Shown here: piece after piece, positions 18,109-26,862 of the stretch
Numbering within the stretch: the stretch's first letter is position 1
Layout: each line of letters begins with the position of its first letter
From: Rhizobiales bacterium YIM 77505
GTDB lineage: Bacteria > Pseudomonadota > Alphaproteobacteria > Rhizobiales > Beijerinckiaceae
DNA: 64,000 bases
Direction: 5' to 3'
Assembly: GCA_000745135.1 (NCBI GenBank)
Contig: JQNH01000001.1
Location: 4,015,501-4,079,500 of the forward strand
Made by a program: the position numbers and the translations under genes
Notes under the pieces: generated by a model
What the model saw: only the letters and a program-made list of their open reading frames with translations
What the model was told of the DNA's origin: nothing
Database searches by the model: none

Positions 18109-18200
18109 CACGGCGCCTGCCTCCTGAAGCGCGGGTGGCGAAATCGCGGGCCGCTTGTGTTAGGGCCTGCCGTTAAACCTGTGAGACTCGAGAGGCAGAC

Positions 18201-19379
18201 ATGACACAACTTGCCGAGGCGGCGGCTGCGGCGCTGCCGGAGGACGGGACGGCCGGAGCGCTTGCCGGCCGCATCTGGCGCCCCGACGTTGAGGGCCCGT
18301 CGGTGGTGGCCATCCGCGAGGACGGGGTCTACGACGTCTCCCAGGCCTTTCCGACCATGCGCGACCTCTGCGAGGCCGACGACCCGGCCGCCGCGCTGAA
18401 GGCCTATGCGGGCGAGCGCGTCGGTGCGCTCGATACGCTCCTCGCCAATACGCCGCCAGAGAGGCGCGATGCCGCGCGGCCCTGGTTCCTTGCCCCCGTC
18501 GACCTGCAAGCCATCAAGGCGGCAGGCGTTACCTTCGCCGTCTCGATGTTGGAGCGCGTCATCGAGGAGCGGGCGCGCGGCAACCCGGACGCTGCGGCGA
18601 CGATCCGGGCCGAAGTGCAGCGCCTCATCGGCGACGACCTCGCCAAGCTCAAGCCGGGCTCGCCGCAGGCGATGGCCCTGAAGGAGGTGCTCGTCGAGCA
18701 AGGAGCGTGGAGCCAGTATCTCGAGGTCGGCATCGGGCCTGATGCGGAGATCTTCACGAAGGCGCCGCCGATGGCCGCGGTCGGAACCGCCATGGATGCG
18801 GGACTTCATCCGAAATCGGTGTGGAACAATCCGGAGCCGGAGGTGGTGGTCGTCGTCGCCTCCACAGGGCGCATCGTCGGCGCAACGCTCGGCAACGACG
18901 TCAATTTACGGGACTTCGAGGGCCGCTCTGCGCTGCTCCTCAGCAAGGCCAAGGACAACAACGCCTCGACCGCCATCGGCCCCTTCATCCGCTTCTTCGA
19001 CGACACCTTTTCCCTCGACGACGTCCGGCAGACCACGGTGACACTCACCGTCGAGGGGCCGGACGGCTTCCGCCTCGAGGGCTCCTCCTCCATCGCCAGG
19101 ATCAGCCGCGACCCGGCCGACCTCGTCGCCGAGATGATCAACCCGAACCACCAATATCCTGACGGCGCCGTGCTCTTCCTCGGCACCATGTTCGCGCCGA
19201 TCGAGGACCGCGACGAGCCGGGGCAGGGCTTCACGCACAAGGTCGGGGACATCGTCACCATCGCCGCGCCGCAGCTCGGGCGGCTCGTCAACCGCATGCG
19301 CCACTCGCCCGACTGCGAGCCCTGGAGCTTCGGCGCCGGCGCCCTGATGCGCAACCTCGCCAAGCGCGGGCTTCTCTGA
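18201..19379 (+). CDS. Fumarylacetoacetate hydrolase family protein
   Basis: 392 residues. The C-terminal half carries the FAH-fold signatures: VGIGPDAEIFTKAPPMAAVG, WNNPEPEVVVVV and GATLGNDVNLRDFEGRSALL, with acidic metal-binding residues (E/E/D pattern), and GAVLFLGTMFAP. The family hydrolyses or decarboxylates/dehydrates 2-oxo acids and acylpyruvates. The length and long N-terminal part resemble sugar-acid dehydratase-like members rather than true FAH; the substrate is not determined. GAGAGGCAG precedes the ATG. Confidence 0.82.
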   Translation: MTQLAEAAAAALPEDGTAGALAGRIWRPDVEGPSVVAIREDGVYDVSQAFPTMRDLCEADDPAAALKAYAGERVGALDTLLANTPPERRDAARPWFLAPVDLQAIKAAGVTFAVSMLERVIEERARGNPDAAATIRAEVQRLIGDDLAKLKPGSPQAMALKEVLVEQGAWSQYLEVGIGPDAEIFTKAPPMAAVGTAMDAGLHPKSVWNNPEPEVVVVVASTGRIVGATLGNDVNLRDFEGRSALLLSKAKDNNASTAIGPFIRFFDDTFSLDDVRQTTVTLTVEGPDGFRLEGSSSIARISRDPADLVAEMINPNHQYPDGAVLFLGTMFAPIEDRDEPGQGFTHKVGDIVTIAAPQLGRLVNRMRHSPDCEPWSFGAGALMRNLAKRGLL

Positions 19380-19418
19380 CAACGTAAGGCTCTCCTCAGG
19401 AGGGCCGATGACGCCCCC

Positions 19419-20113
19419 TCAGGAGCTTTGCCGGGACCGGCCTCGCCCAAGCCCCGCCTGGAACCAGGTCATCAGGGTGACGATGTCGTAAACGGGGAGC
19501 TCCAACCGCGCGGCGATCGCCGGCGCATGGGGTGCGAAATTGGTGCATTCGAGCACCACCGCACCGAGGTCGGGCGCTTCCTCTTGAAGCCGGCATGCGG
19601 CGTCCAGGACCTCCGCCTCTCGCGTCAGGAAATCCGCCGGCATTCCGCCGAGGACGGCGCGGCGAAAGGCCGTATCAGGGGCAAGGCCGGCCACCGGCGT
19701 ATCGTCCGGCGCGCCCGCGGCTTCAAGGTGCTTCGGCCCCAGCGAGCGGGCATCGAAGGTCAGCACTCCGACGCGGCGCTTGCTCGGCAGGAGCGTCCGA
19801 ACCATCGGGATCTGCAGAAGGGCAGACGTCGCGACGGGTACAGCGAGGCGCTCCGAGAGGGCGCGCTGATAGAGCACGAGGAAGCCGCAGCTCGTGGTGA
19901 TCCCGTCCACGCCTTCTGCGACAAGCCTGCGTCCAGCCTCCACGAAGGGGACAAGCAGACTGTCGTCGTCGAGCGTTGTGGCGCGGAGGGCGCAGGCGCC
20001 GGGGACGACCGCGTAGCGCACGGGAAAGGGCCAGGTCGCGGCATTGCGATATCGCCGACGAAGCGTTCGAAGGCGGTGTCGAGCATCAGGACGCCAATGG
20101 TGGCTTCATTCAT
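19419..20113 (-). pseudogene. Asp/Glu racemase-like gene with a single-base frameshift
   Basis: The reading begins MNEATIGVLMLDTAFERFVG at ATG 20113 and continues, after a one-base shift near 20031-20038, as RYAVVPGACALRATTLDDDS to the stop at 19419. Adding one base in the CGACCTGG stretch would restore a continuous protein (expected PRxWPFPVRYAVV). The second frame holds the rest of the fold (GITTSCGF and VLECTNFAPHAPAI, the two cysteine motifs). Its ATG overlaps the stop of the preceding gene as ATGA. Either a recent inactivating deletion or a sequencing error. Confidence 0.7.
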
Positions 20114-22416
20114 CGCCAGCGCTCCTTGAGCTCGCGCCAAGCACCGGCGAGAGGTCGGAAGACAAAGCGCACCTGATGCCGGCCCGCGGGCAGGGCGACG
20201 GCGCGAAAGAGAACGTTGGCCCGCAACACCGGCGCTTCCTTGCCGTTCACCTCGGCGAACCACCAGGGGTGGTAGGGGTCGTTCAAGACCAGGTAGCCCG
20301 GGGCGGTCGCCTCGACATCGATGATCACCTCCGTATTGCGGTAGCCGGCGATGCGGGCGCTCCCGGCGGCGGGGAGCGCGACAGAAGCCTCGGAAGGAGC
20401 GTCTTCCAGAAGCACGGTCCTCGCAAGATCGGCGGGCGGCCATGCGCCGGTCCGCACCATGGTCGCAAAATCAGCCTTTTGAGCGCCCGTCGCGAAGAAT
20501 GCGCGCGGCATGGCGCGCGGGTTCTCGTAAACATAGCCCTCGACGAGGGAGCCGAGCGGAATGAGGTCTCCCGGAGCGAGTGTCGGGTCGATACGCTCGA
20601 TGGGAACGCCCGTTGCTATGAAGCGCAGGCCCAAAAGATCGGCCAGGGTCGAACGGTAGGACGGAAAGAGCGGCGAGAACCTGCGCTGCTCCGGCAGGGC
20701 TGCATGATCGTCGGCCCCGGTCGCGGCCGTGTAGAGGGAAAGGCGCACGGGATTGTAGCCGAGCACATTGTGCAGTTGGTGCACGAGGCTCGCATTCGGC
20801 CAATGGAAGCCGAGGCCTGTGAGCTCCACGCGGTCAAGGCGCGTTTCCGGCACCGAGAGGCGTTCCTTCAAGGTCGCCAGCAAAGGGCTCGCGCTATGGG
20901 GACGGAGCGCGTCGTAGGTCTCCGGCGGCAGGGCCGTCGACTCGTTCGGGCCGTTGTTCCAGGCAAGGTCGAGGGCAAGGAAAGCGAGGCACGCGCCGGC
21001 GATCCCGCGCTGAGGCAGGCGCGGCAACCCCACCACAAGTCCTATGGCGGCAGCGAGGAAGAGCGCCGCCGTGGCCAGAGGCCAGGCGGCTGTCATGAGC
21101 GTCCCTTTCGCAACCGCCAAGGCCATCCCGATGGCGAAGGGGAGACCGAGGACGAAAGCCTCGATGCCCCAGCGCCTCGGAGCGGCATGCCGCCATGTGC
21201 CGGACGCCCCGCGATGGGCGGCATACCCGGCGAGGAGCGCCGCCACGGCTCCGAGGAGAAAAGTCGCATCGCCGGGACGGCGGAACAGGTCGACGCCGGG
21301 CAAGAGATTGAAGAGGATGGGGAAGACCGGCGTGTAGCGCCCGAGGGCATAGGCGAGCATCACGGCTGCCGCGACGGTGAAGAAGCGGATTTCCCGCGCC
21401 CACAACATGCCGCGCAAGGCGGCCAGAAAGATCAAAACGACTGGGAGCGCGCCGAGGTAGAGAACGCCCATGTTGCGGGCGAAGAAAAGGTCGACCGGTC
21501 CCCAGCGTGGGCTTGGCGGACCCCAATAGTCGAGGAAAGGCCCGTCGGCGCCGAAGAGGTTGGGAATGAAGACGGTGAGCAGGAGCGCGGGATGAAGCGA
21601 GCCCTGTTCTGCGCCGGCAAGCGTGATCGCCGGCCGGTTGGAGGCGGCCGAGAGAAGCGCAGTCAAGACAAGCGGGCCGGCGACGATCAGCGCGCCGACG
21701 GCGGCTGCCAGCGTCAGCGGCGCCAGGCTGCGCCGGACCGCGCGCGACGAGACCTCGGTCCAGCTCCAGACGACGTAGGCCGCCAGCAGCCAGAGGCCGA
21801 GAAAGGCCACCTGGTCGCGGCCAAGCCCCATCAGGCCGGCCACCGCTCCTGCGCCGAAGCCGGCGAGGAGGGAGCCGCGCTCGATCGCTCGCGTGACGAG
21901 CCACAGAGCCACGGGCCAATAGGCGAGGCTCATCACCTGGCCGAGATGCTGGATGCGCCAAGCCGCCGATGCGCCGAAGGCAAAGGCAAAAGCCGCCACC
22001 AGCGCCCCGACGAGATGCCAGCCGCGGTCGCGGAAGAGGAGGATGAGCCCACATCCTCCCAAGCCCAGCATCACGAAAGCCACCCCGTCGGCCTGCCGGA
22101 AGGACGGGTTTGCATCGAACCAGGCCAGGAGGAGATAGGGCGAGAAGATCAGTGATTGCGGATCGGCGATCTGCGGGTGCCCCGAGAAGAGAAAGGGGGT
22201 CCAGAACGGATTCTCGCCTCGGTGCAGCGATTGGGCCAGGAACTGGAGCTGCGGATAAAAATGGGCCTTTGCATCCCAAGGGATGGTCACCGCGCCCGAC
22301 AGCCAGGGGAGGGCAAGTGCGAGCCAGCCGACGCCATAAAGGCCGAGCGCCGGCCACAGCGACCAGGGCTGCGGCTGCGCTGCGCGGGAGGTCTCGTCAG
22401 TCGTGGGCGGGCGCAA
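20110..22416 (-). CDS. YfhO-like multi-spanning membrane protein
   Basis: About 768 residues. The N-terminal two thirds contain some 11-13 hydrophobic helices with loop motifs typical of YfhO/GT-C-like proteins (GHPQIADPQSLIFSPYLLL, SLAYWPVALWL, NLLPGVDLFRRPGDA). The C-terminal third is soluble and ends in a beta-rich YfhO-type domain (GYLVLNDPYHPWWFAEVNGK). The family is linked to cell-surface glycan or lipid glycosylation in other bacteria. The start is uncertain: TTG 22416 lies within the end of ribA; no ATG fits between there and the first helix. Confidence 0.72.
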   Translation of the reverse strand: MRPPTTDETSRAAQPQPWSLWPALGLYGVGWLALALPWLSGAVTIPWDAKAHFYPQLQFLAQSLHRGENPFWTPFLFSGHPQIADPQSLIFSPYLLLAWFDANPSFRQADGVAFVMLGLGGCGLILLFRDRGWHLVGALVAAFAFAFGASAAWRIQHLGQVMSLAYWPVALWLVTRAIERGSLLAGFGAGAVAGLMGLGRDQVAFLGLWLLAAYVVWSWTEVSSRAVRRSLAPLTLAAAVGALIVAGPLVLTALLSAASNRPAITLAGAEQGSLHPALLLTVFIPNLFGADGPFLDYWGPPSPRWGPVDLFFARNMGVLYLGALPVVLIFLAALRGMLWAREIRFFTVAAAVMLAYALGRYTPVFPILFNLLPGVDLFRRPGDATFLLGAVAALLAGYAAHRGASGTWRHAAPRRWGIEAFVLGLPFAIGMALAVAKGTLMTAAWPLATAALFLAAAIGLVVGLPRLPQRGIAGACLAFLALDLAWNNGPNESTALPPETYDALRPHSASPLLATLKERLSVPETRLDRVELTGLGFHWPNASLVHQLHNVLGYNPVRLSLYTAATGADDHAALPEQRRFSPLFPSYRSTLADLLGLRFIATGVPIERIDPTLAPGDLIPLGSLVEGYVYENPRAMPRAFFATGAQKADFATMVRTGAWPPADLARTVLLEDAPSEASVALPAAGSARIAGYRNTEVIIDVEATAPGYLVLNDPYHPWWFAEVNGKEAPVLRANVLFRAVALPAGRHQVRFVFRPLAGAWRELKERWR

Positions 22417-23512
22417 GCGCGGCGAGCGCGTCGAAATCGATGAAATGACCTGCCCGGTCGCGCTTCGAGGCGAGGTAGCGCACGTTCTCGGCGGTCGGGC
22501 GACCAAGGACACGCTGCTCCGACACCACCTCCAGGCCGGCATTCCGGAGGGCGGCGATCTTGACGGGGTTGTTGGTCATGATGCGCACATGCTTCACGCC
22601 GAGCTGGCGCAGCATCTCCGCAGCGAACTCGAAGCGACGTTGATCGAGGTCGAAGCCGAGCATCTCGTCGGCGTCATAGGTATCATAACCCTGCGCCTGG
22701 AGGCGGTAGGCGCGGATCTTGTTGGCGATGCCGTTGCCCCGCCCCTCCTGGTCGAGGTAGAGCAGAATGCCGCCCTCGTCTTCGGCCATGCGGCGAACGG
22801 TGCCGCGCAGCTGATCGCCGCAATCGCATTTCAGGCTGCCGAAAAGGTCGCCCGTCAGGCAGGCCGAATGCAGGCGCACCGACACCGGTCTGGTGAGGTC
22901 AGGGTTGCCGACGATGATCGCCACGTGATCGCGATGCCCCTCGCCGCCCCGGAACACGACGAATTCGGTTTCGGGTGCGCCTTCCAGGGGCACGGGAGCA
23001 CGGCTGACGATCTTGAGGTCCTTGGTCTTGGTGCGGCGATAGGTGCGGATCGCCTCGCTCGGCACGCGGAGGATCGAGGGCGTCGCGGTCTCCGCTGCCA
23101 GGGGGATGACGACCGCCGCTGGCAGCAAGAGCGCAAGCCGCATCAGTTCAAGGGCATCCTCGTCGACCGCCGCGGCGGGGGCCACCGGCGCGTCGAGCTT
23201 GGCGTCGGTCTTCAGGGCCAACTGGCCGATCCGGCCGGGGTCGAGCGTCGGCAATGTGATGGCCCCCGGCTGGCCGCGGTCGCAGCCGAGCCGGCGCAGC
23301 CTTGCTGGCGCGAGCACCAGCCGGCCACGGCCCTGTGCGTAGGAATCGATGTGCGCCGCAAGCGCCGGCTCCAGGGTTTCAGCACTCAGGACGAGAGCCG
23401 CTCCGCCCGAAGCCTCGATCACGACCGGACGCGCGGCACGGATTTCGACAAGGGCGCGCTCGACCGTGGTCAGGCCGGGATCGGTCGGGAGTTCGAGCGG
23501 AAGAGACGCCAT
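22397..23512 (-). CDS. ribA: GTP cyclohydrolase II with diverged N-terminal domain
   Basis: First step of riboflavin synthesis from GTP. The C-terminal half, about residues 170-371, carries the zinc site [20 protein letters not shown] and [19 protein letters not shown], both diagnostic. The first 165 residues occupy the place of RibB in RibBA fusions but lack its acidic metal motif (no DDEDRENEGD-type segment), so DHBP synthase activity is unlikely. 371 residues. Its 3' end overlaps the YfhO-like gene. Confidence 0.92.
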   Translation of the reverse strand: MASLPLELPTDPGLTTVERALVEIRAARPVVIEASGGAALVLSAETLEPALAAHIDSYAQGRGRLVLAPARLRRLGCDRGQPGAITLPTLDPGRIGQLALKTDAKLDAPVAPAAAVDEDALELMRLALLLPAAVVIPLAAETATPSILRVPSEAIRTYRRTKTKDLKIVSRAPVPLEGAPETEFVVFRGGEGHRDHVAIIVGNPDLTRPVSVRLHSACLTGDLFGSLKCDCGDQLRGTVRRMAEDEGGILLYLDQEGRGNGIANKIRAYRLQAQGYDTYDADEMLGFDLDQRRFEFAAEMLRQLGVKHVRIMTNNPVKIAALRNAGLEVVSEQRVLGRPTAENVRYLASKRDRAGHFIDFDALAALAPAHD

Positions 23513-23829
23513 GGACGCAAGAACCTTCTGGCCTCGAAGAGGCCGGTGGAGCTTATGCTACAGCTAAGCAGCCCGGCCGAGCCCGACAAGCCGCTTTTGG
23601 AAGAACGGTGAACCAGACCGGTGGCGGACCCTAGCACCGATCGCATCCTGGACGAAGATCCCTTGTGCCACGGCAGCCATGCCATGGGCACAGCTTCGCG
23701 CCGTCATCTTGAACCTTCGCTGAATGCGCATCCGTTCCACCGCCACGCCTCTTGCGGCACGTGCAAAAACCTTGTGTGGTGAGGTTCGTGAGCCGTCAAC
23801 CTGGCGGCGTTCCGGCGAGGGCAGCGCGA
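23513..23829. other. Intergenic region between divergent ribA and cytochrome b561
   Basis: 317 bp. Short frames on both strands have no ribosome site or recognisable domain. There is no FMN-riboswitch-like secondary structure that I can trace. It presumably holds the two divergent promoters. Confidence 0.4.
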
Positions 23830-24381
23830 ATGCCATCGGACGCACCCGCCCGTTACTCATCCGCTCAGAAATGGCTGCACTGGACGATCGCCCTTCTGAT
23901 CGTGGTGATGGTCTTCGTCGGCCTGACCATGGTCAATCTCAACGACGGTCCCCTCAAGAATGCCCTCTACGAGCTCCACAAGTCGACGGGCCTTGTCGTG
24001 CTCACGCTGGCGCTGGTCCGGGTCGGGCTACGGTTGAAACGCGGGGCGCCGCCCCTCGTACCAGATATTCCCGCTTGGCAGAAATTGGCGGCCAAGGCGT
24101 CTCACTATGCCATGTACATGCTGATCGTCTTGGTGCCGGCCATGGGATGGATCGCGACCTCCTATTGCTGCAAGCCGGTCAACCTGTTCTGGACGGTGCC
24201 ATTGAGCTTGCCGATCCCCGATGCTCCGACCATGGAAGCCTCCGCGCCGCTCTTTCGCATCCATTTCGCCTTGGCCTTCACGCTCGCCGCCATCGTGATC
24301 GTTCATGCGAGCGCGGCGCTCTATCACCATTTCGTCCGTCGCGACCCGACCCTGCTGCGCATGCTCCCGGGCTCCGGTTGA
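23830..24381 (+). CDS. Cytochrome b561 family protein
   Basis: 183 residues from ATG 23830. Four hydrophobic helices; haem-ligand histidines are visible in KWLHWTIALLIV, YELHKSTGLVVL, SHYAMYMLIVLVP and FRIHFALAFTLA. The family moves electrons from quinol or superoxide across the inner membrane. It is a single gene, convergent with the response regulator. Confidence 0.88.
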   Translation: MPSDAPARYSSAQKWLHWTIALLIVVMVFVGLTMVNLNDGPLKNALYELHKSTGLVVLTLALVRVGLRLKRGAPPLVPDIPAWQKLAAKASHYAMYMLIVLVPAMGWIATSYCCKPVNLFWTVPLSLPIPDAPTMEASAPLFRIHFALAFTLAAIVIVHASAALYHHFVRRDPTLLRMLPGSG

Positions 24382-24394
24382 GCGGGAGCCCTGG

Positions 24395-25108
24395 TCAGCG
24401 CTCCTGCCCGTCGGGCGAGAACACGTAGCCGGCTCCGCGGACCGTCCGAATGATGCGTGGGTGGTTGGGGTCCGGCTCGACTTTTCGGCGGATGCGCGTG
24501 ATGCGTACATCGATGGCGCGGTCGAAGGCGTCGGGGTCGCGAGCGTTGGCAAGATCGAGCAGCCGCTCGCGGGAGAGCACGCGCCGCGGATGGTCCGCGA
24601 AGGCTTTGAGCAGGTTGAACTCGGAGGTGGTGAGGGGGTGGTCGACGCCCTCCTCGTCCTGGAGCACGCGCGCTTCGAGGTCGAGCCACTTCGTCCCGAA
24701 GCGGACGCGCTCTCGCGGCGCGCCCGCCGCCGGCGCCTGCGATGCCCGCCGCAGCACGGACCGAACACGGGCCAGGAGCTCGCGCAGCTCGCAGGGCTTG
24801 GCAAGATAATCATCTGCGCCAAGCTCCAGGCCCACGACCCGATCAATGGGGCTTGCCGTGGCCGTGAGCATGATGATCGGCGCGCTGATCCTTCCCTTGA
24901 GATCGCGGATGATCGAGAGCCCATCCTCCTGCGGCATGTTGAGATCGAGCACGATCAGGTCGGGCTTGTCCCTCTTGATCGCCTGCCGGAGACTCTCGCC
25001 GCCGTCGCAGAGCGTCACCCGGAAGCCGTGCAGCTTGAGATAGTCGCCGACCATGTCGCGGGCGGCAGCTTCGTCGTCGACGACGAAGATGTGCGGCAGG
25101 GCTTTCAT
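24395..25108 (-). CDS. OmpR-family response regulator
   Basis: 237 residues: an N-terminal receiver (FVVDDEAAARD, phosphoacceptor in LIVLDLNMP, and AKPCELRELLARV, which keeps the conserved Lys), then a winged-helix DNA-binding domain (LTTSEFNLLKAF, DVRITRIRRKVEPDP, IRTVRGAGYVF). Its ATG overlaps the hybrid kinase stop by 4 bp. Last gene of a four-gene sensory operon. Confidence 0.95.
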   Translation of the reverse strand: MKALPHIFVVDDEAAARDMVGDYLKLHGFRVTLCDGGESLRQAIKRDKPDLIVLDLNMPQEDGLSIIRDLKGRISAPIIMLTATASPIDRVVGLELGADDYLAKPCELRELLARVRSVLRRASQAPAAGAPRERVRFGTKWLDLEARVLQDEEGVDHPLTTSEFNLLKAFADHPRRVLSRERLLDLANARDPDAFDRAIDVRITRIRRKVEPDPNHPRIIRTVRGAGYVFSPDGQER

Positions 25109-26859
25109 GGTTCCACTCGCTCGTCCGCCGGCAACAGAATCTCAAAAACCGCGCCTTTTCCAGGCCCTTCGCTACGGGCCTCGATGGCGCCGCCGTGGAG
25201 GTCGACGATCCGCTTGGCGATGGACAGCCCCAACCCGGTCGAGGTTTCGCCTCCGGTGGGCTGAGCCGAGAGGCGCTGGAAGCGGCCGAAGAGGCGCGAC
25301 AGGTCCTCAGGTGTCAAACCCGGCCCCCGATCCTCCACGACGATCGCGGCCTGCGCCCCGCGCCGGGATACGCCGACCCGCACCGCGGCGCCCCTTGGGC
25401 TGTACTTGATGGCGTTGCTGATCAGGTTGTCGACAGCCTCCGACAGGCGGTCGTGGTCGCCAATGACGGTCAGCTTCGGCGTGGCCTCGACAAGGAGGCG
25501 TTGCTCCTTGCGTTCGGCCAGTGGACGGTTCGCCGAGACGACATCGGAGACCAGTTCCCCAAGATCGATCGGCTCCCGGCGGACGCGGATGTCGAGGGCG
25601 TCGCTCATGGCGTCGGCGATGAGCGTATCCACCATTTCGGTCAGCTTCTTTGCGGTGTCGCGCACGTGATCGATCTGCATGCGCGCTGCCTCCGCGGAGA
25701 AGGGCGACCGGTCGAGGAGCTCCCGGAGCATCTCGGCCCGGCCGAGAATGACGCCGAGCGGGTTCTTGAGGTCATGGGCGACGGTGCCCAGGATTTCGCT
25801 TTTGAATCGGTTGGCGCGGCGGAGCTCATGGGATTGTGCCGCAAGTCGTTCGTTGGCGAGGGTCAGCTCGCGGGTGCGCTGCGCGACGCGCTCCTCGAGG
25901 CTGGCATTGGCGGCCTGAAGCTGCTCATAGAGGATGACGTTGTCGAAGGCGATGGAGAGGCGACTGCAGAAGACCTCGACGAGCGCCCGATCCGTTTCCG
26001 ACAGATCCTTGCCGGCTTCCAGGACCACCACGACCTCTCGGCCGCTGCCGGTGCCGATGTAGAGAACGGACCGTTCGGCGAGATATTCGTGGTGGCGCCG
26101 CTCGAAGGCCTGTTCCACGACATGCTGCAGGTGCGGCGCAAGGGTCGCCGAGGCTCCTTCGCCGACAAGTCCGCTGTAGCAGCCGGAGCCGGCCAGGATA
26201 GCAAATTTCGTACGTTCGCTTGGACTTTCGCGCAGCACCAGGATGCCGGCGCATTCGACGTTGAGAAGCGAGGCGAGCTGCGTCAGCACGCCTTCGGCCA
26301 GCCGCTGCATGGACTTGAAATCGAACAACTTCGATGCGGCATCGATGATGATTTCGAGGCCGCGTCGGGTCTCGACCATGCGCTGGAGCTGCTGATAGCT
26401 GCGCAGGGCTGCCGTCAAGGTGGTGAAGAGCTTGTCGGCGGTGAGCTCCGTCTTGGCCTTGTAGTCATTGATGTCGTAATCGACGATGACCCGGCGCTCG
26501 GGCGCCTGCCCGGGCTGGCCCGTGCGCAGGATGATGCGCACCGTCTCGTTGCGGAGCTCGGTGCGGATGAAGTCCACGAGATCGAGCCCGGCGCCTTCGC
26601 TCTCCATCACCACATCGAGGAGCACCACCGCCATGTCGGGATGGGCGCGCAGAAGCTCGCGTCCCTCGCTTCCCGAATAGGCCGACAGGATGTCCAGACC
26701 CTGGCCGTGGAGGGTGTAGTCGTAGAGCGCGAAGCGGGTGCCTTCATGGACAGCCGGATCATCGTCGATGACCGCCACTTTCCAGGCGGCCGTGGCTCGT
26801 GACGGGCGCTGATCCTGGCTGTCCTCGATCAGGGTGAGGAAGTCGTCATCCTCCTGCAT
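25105..26859 (-). CDS. Receiver-DUF3369-histidine kinase hybrid
   Basis: 584 residues. The N-terminal receiver covers about 25-150 (VAVIDDDPAVHEG, VVLLDVVMESEG). A DUF3369/GAF-like domain follows, about 190-320 (IIIDAASKLFDFKSMQRLAEG). A short coiled coil leads to the HisKA domain (GTVAHDLKNPLGVILGRAEM), and the ATPase domain shows NLISNAIKYSP and GLGLSIAKRIV. No membrane segment: cytoplasmic. The gap to the upstream kinase is 3 bp and it overlaps the downstream regulator, suggesting a phosphorelay. Confidence 0.93.
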   Translation of the reverse strand: MQEDDDFLTLIEDSQDQRPSRATAAWKVAVIDDDPAVHEGTRFALYDYTLHGQGLDILSAYSGSEGRELLRAHPDMAVVLLDVVMESEGAGLDLVDFIRTELRNETVRIILRTGQPGQAPERRVIVDYDINDYKAKTELTADKLFTTLTAALRSYQQLQRMVETRRGLEIIIDAASKLFDFKSMQRLAEGVLTQLASLLNVECAGILVLRESPSERTKFAILAGSGCYSGLVGEGASATLAPHLQHVVEQAFERRHHEYLAERSVLYIGTGSGREVVVVLEAGKDLSETDRALVEVFCSRLSIAFDNVILYEQLQAANASLEERVAQRTRELTLANERLAAQSHELRRANRFKSEILGTVAHDLKNPLGVILGRAEMLRELLDRSPFSAEAARMQIDHVRDTAKKLTEMVDTLIADAMSDALDIRVRREPIDLGELVSDVVSANRPLAERKEQRLLVEATPKLTVIGDHDRLSEAVDNLISNAIKYSPRGAAVRVGVSRRGAQAAIVVEDRGPGLTPEDLSRLFGRFQRLSAQPTGGETSTGLGLSIAKRIVDLHGGAIEARSEGPGKGAVFEILLPADERVEP

Positions 26860-26862
26860 CGG

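Noticed and set aside
18160-18172. TTAGGGCCTGCC before the FAH-family gene as a fourth TauR site
   Set aside because: Only the first seven bases of the core match and the gene has no sulfonate link; likely chance.
23470-23860. Short minus-strand frames between ribA and cytochrome b561
   Set aside because: No ribosome site, odd composition (Ser/Arg-rich) and no hydrophobic or domain pattern.
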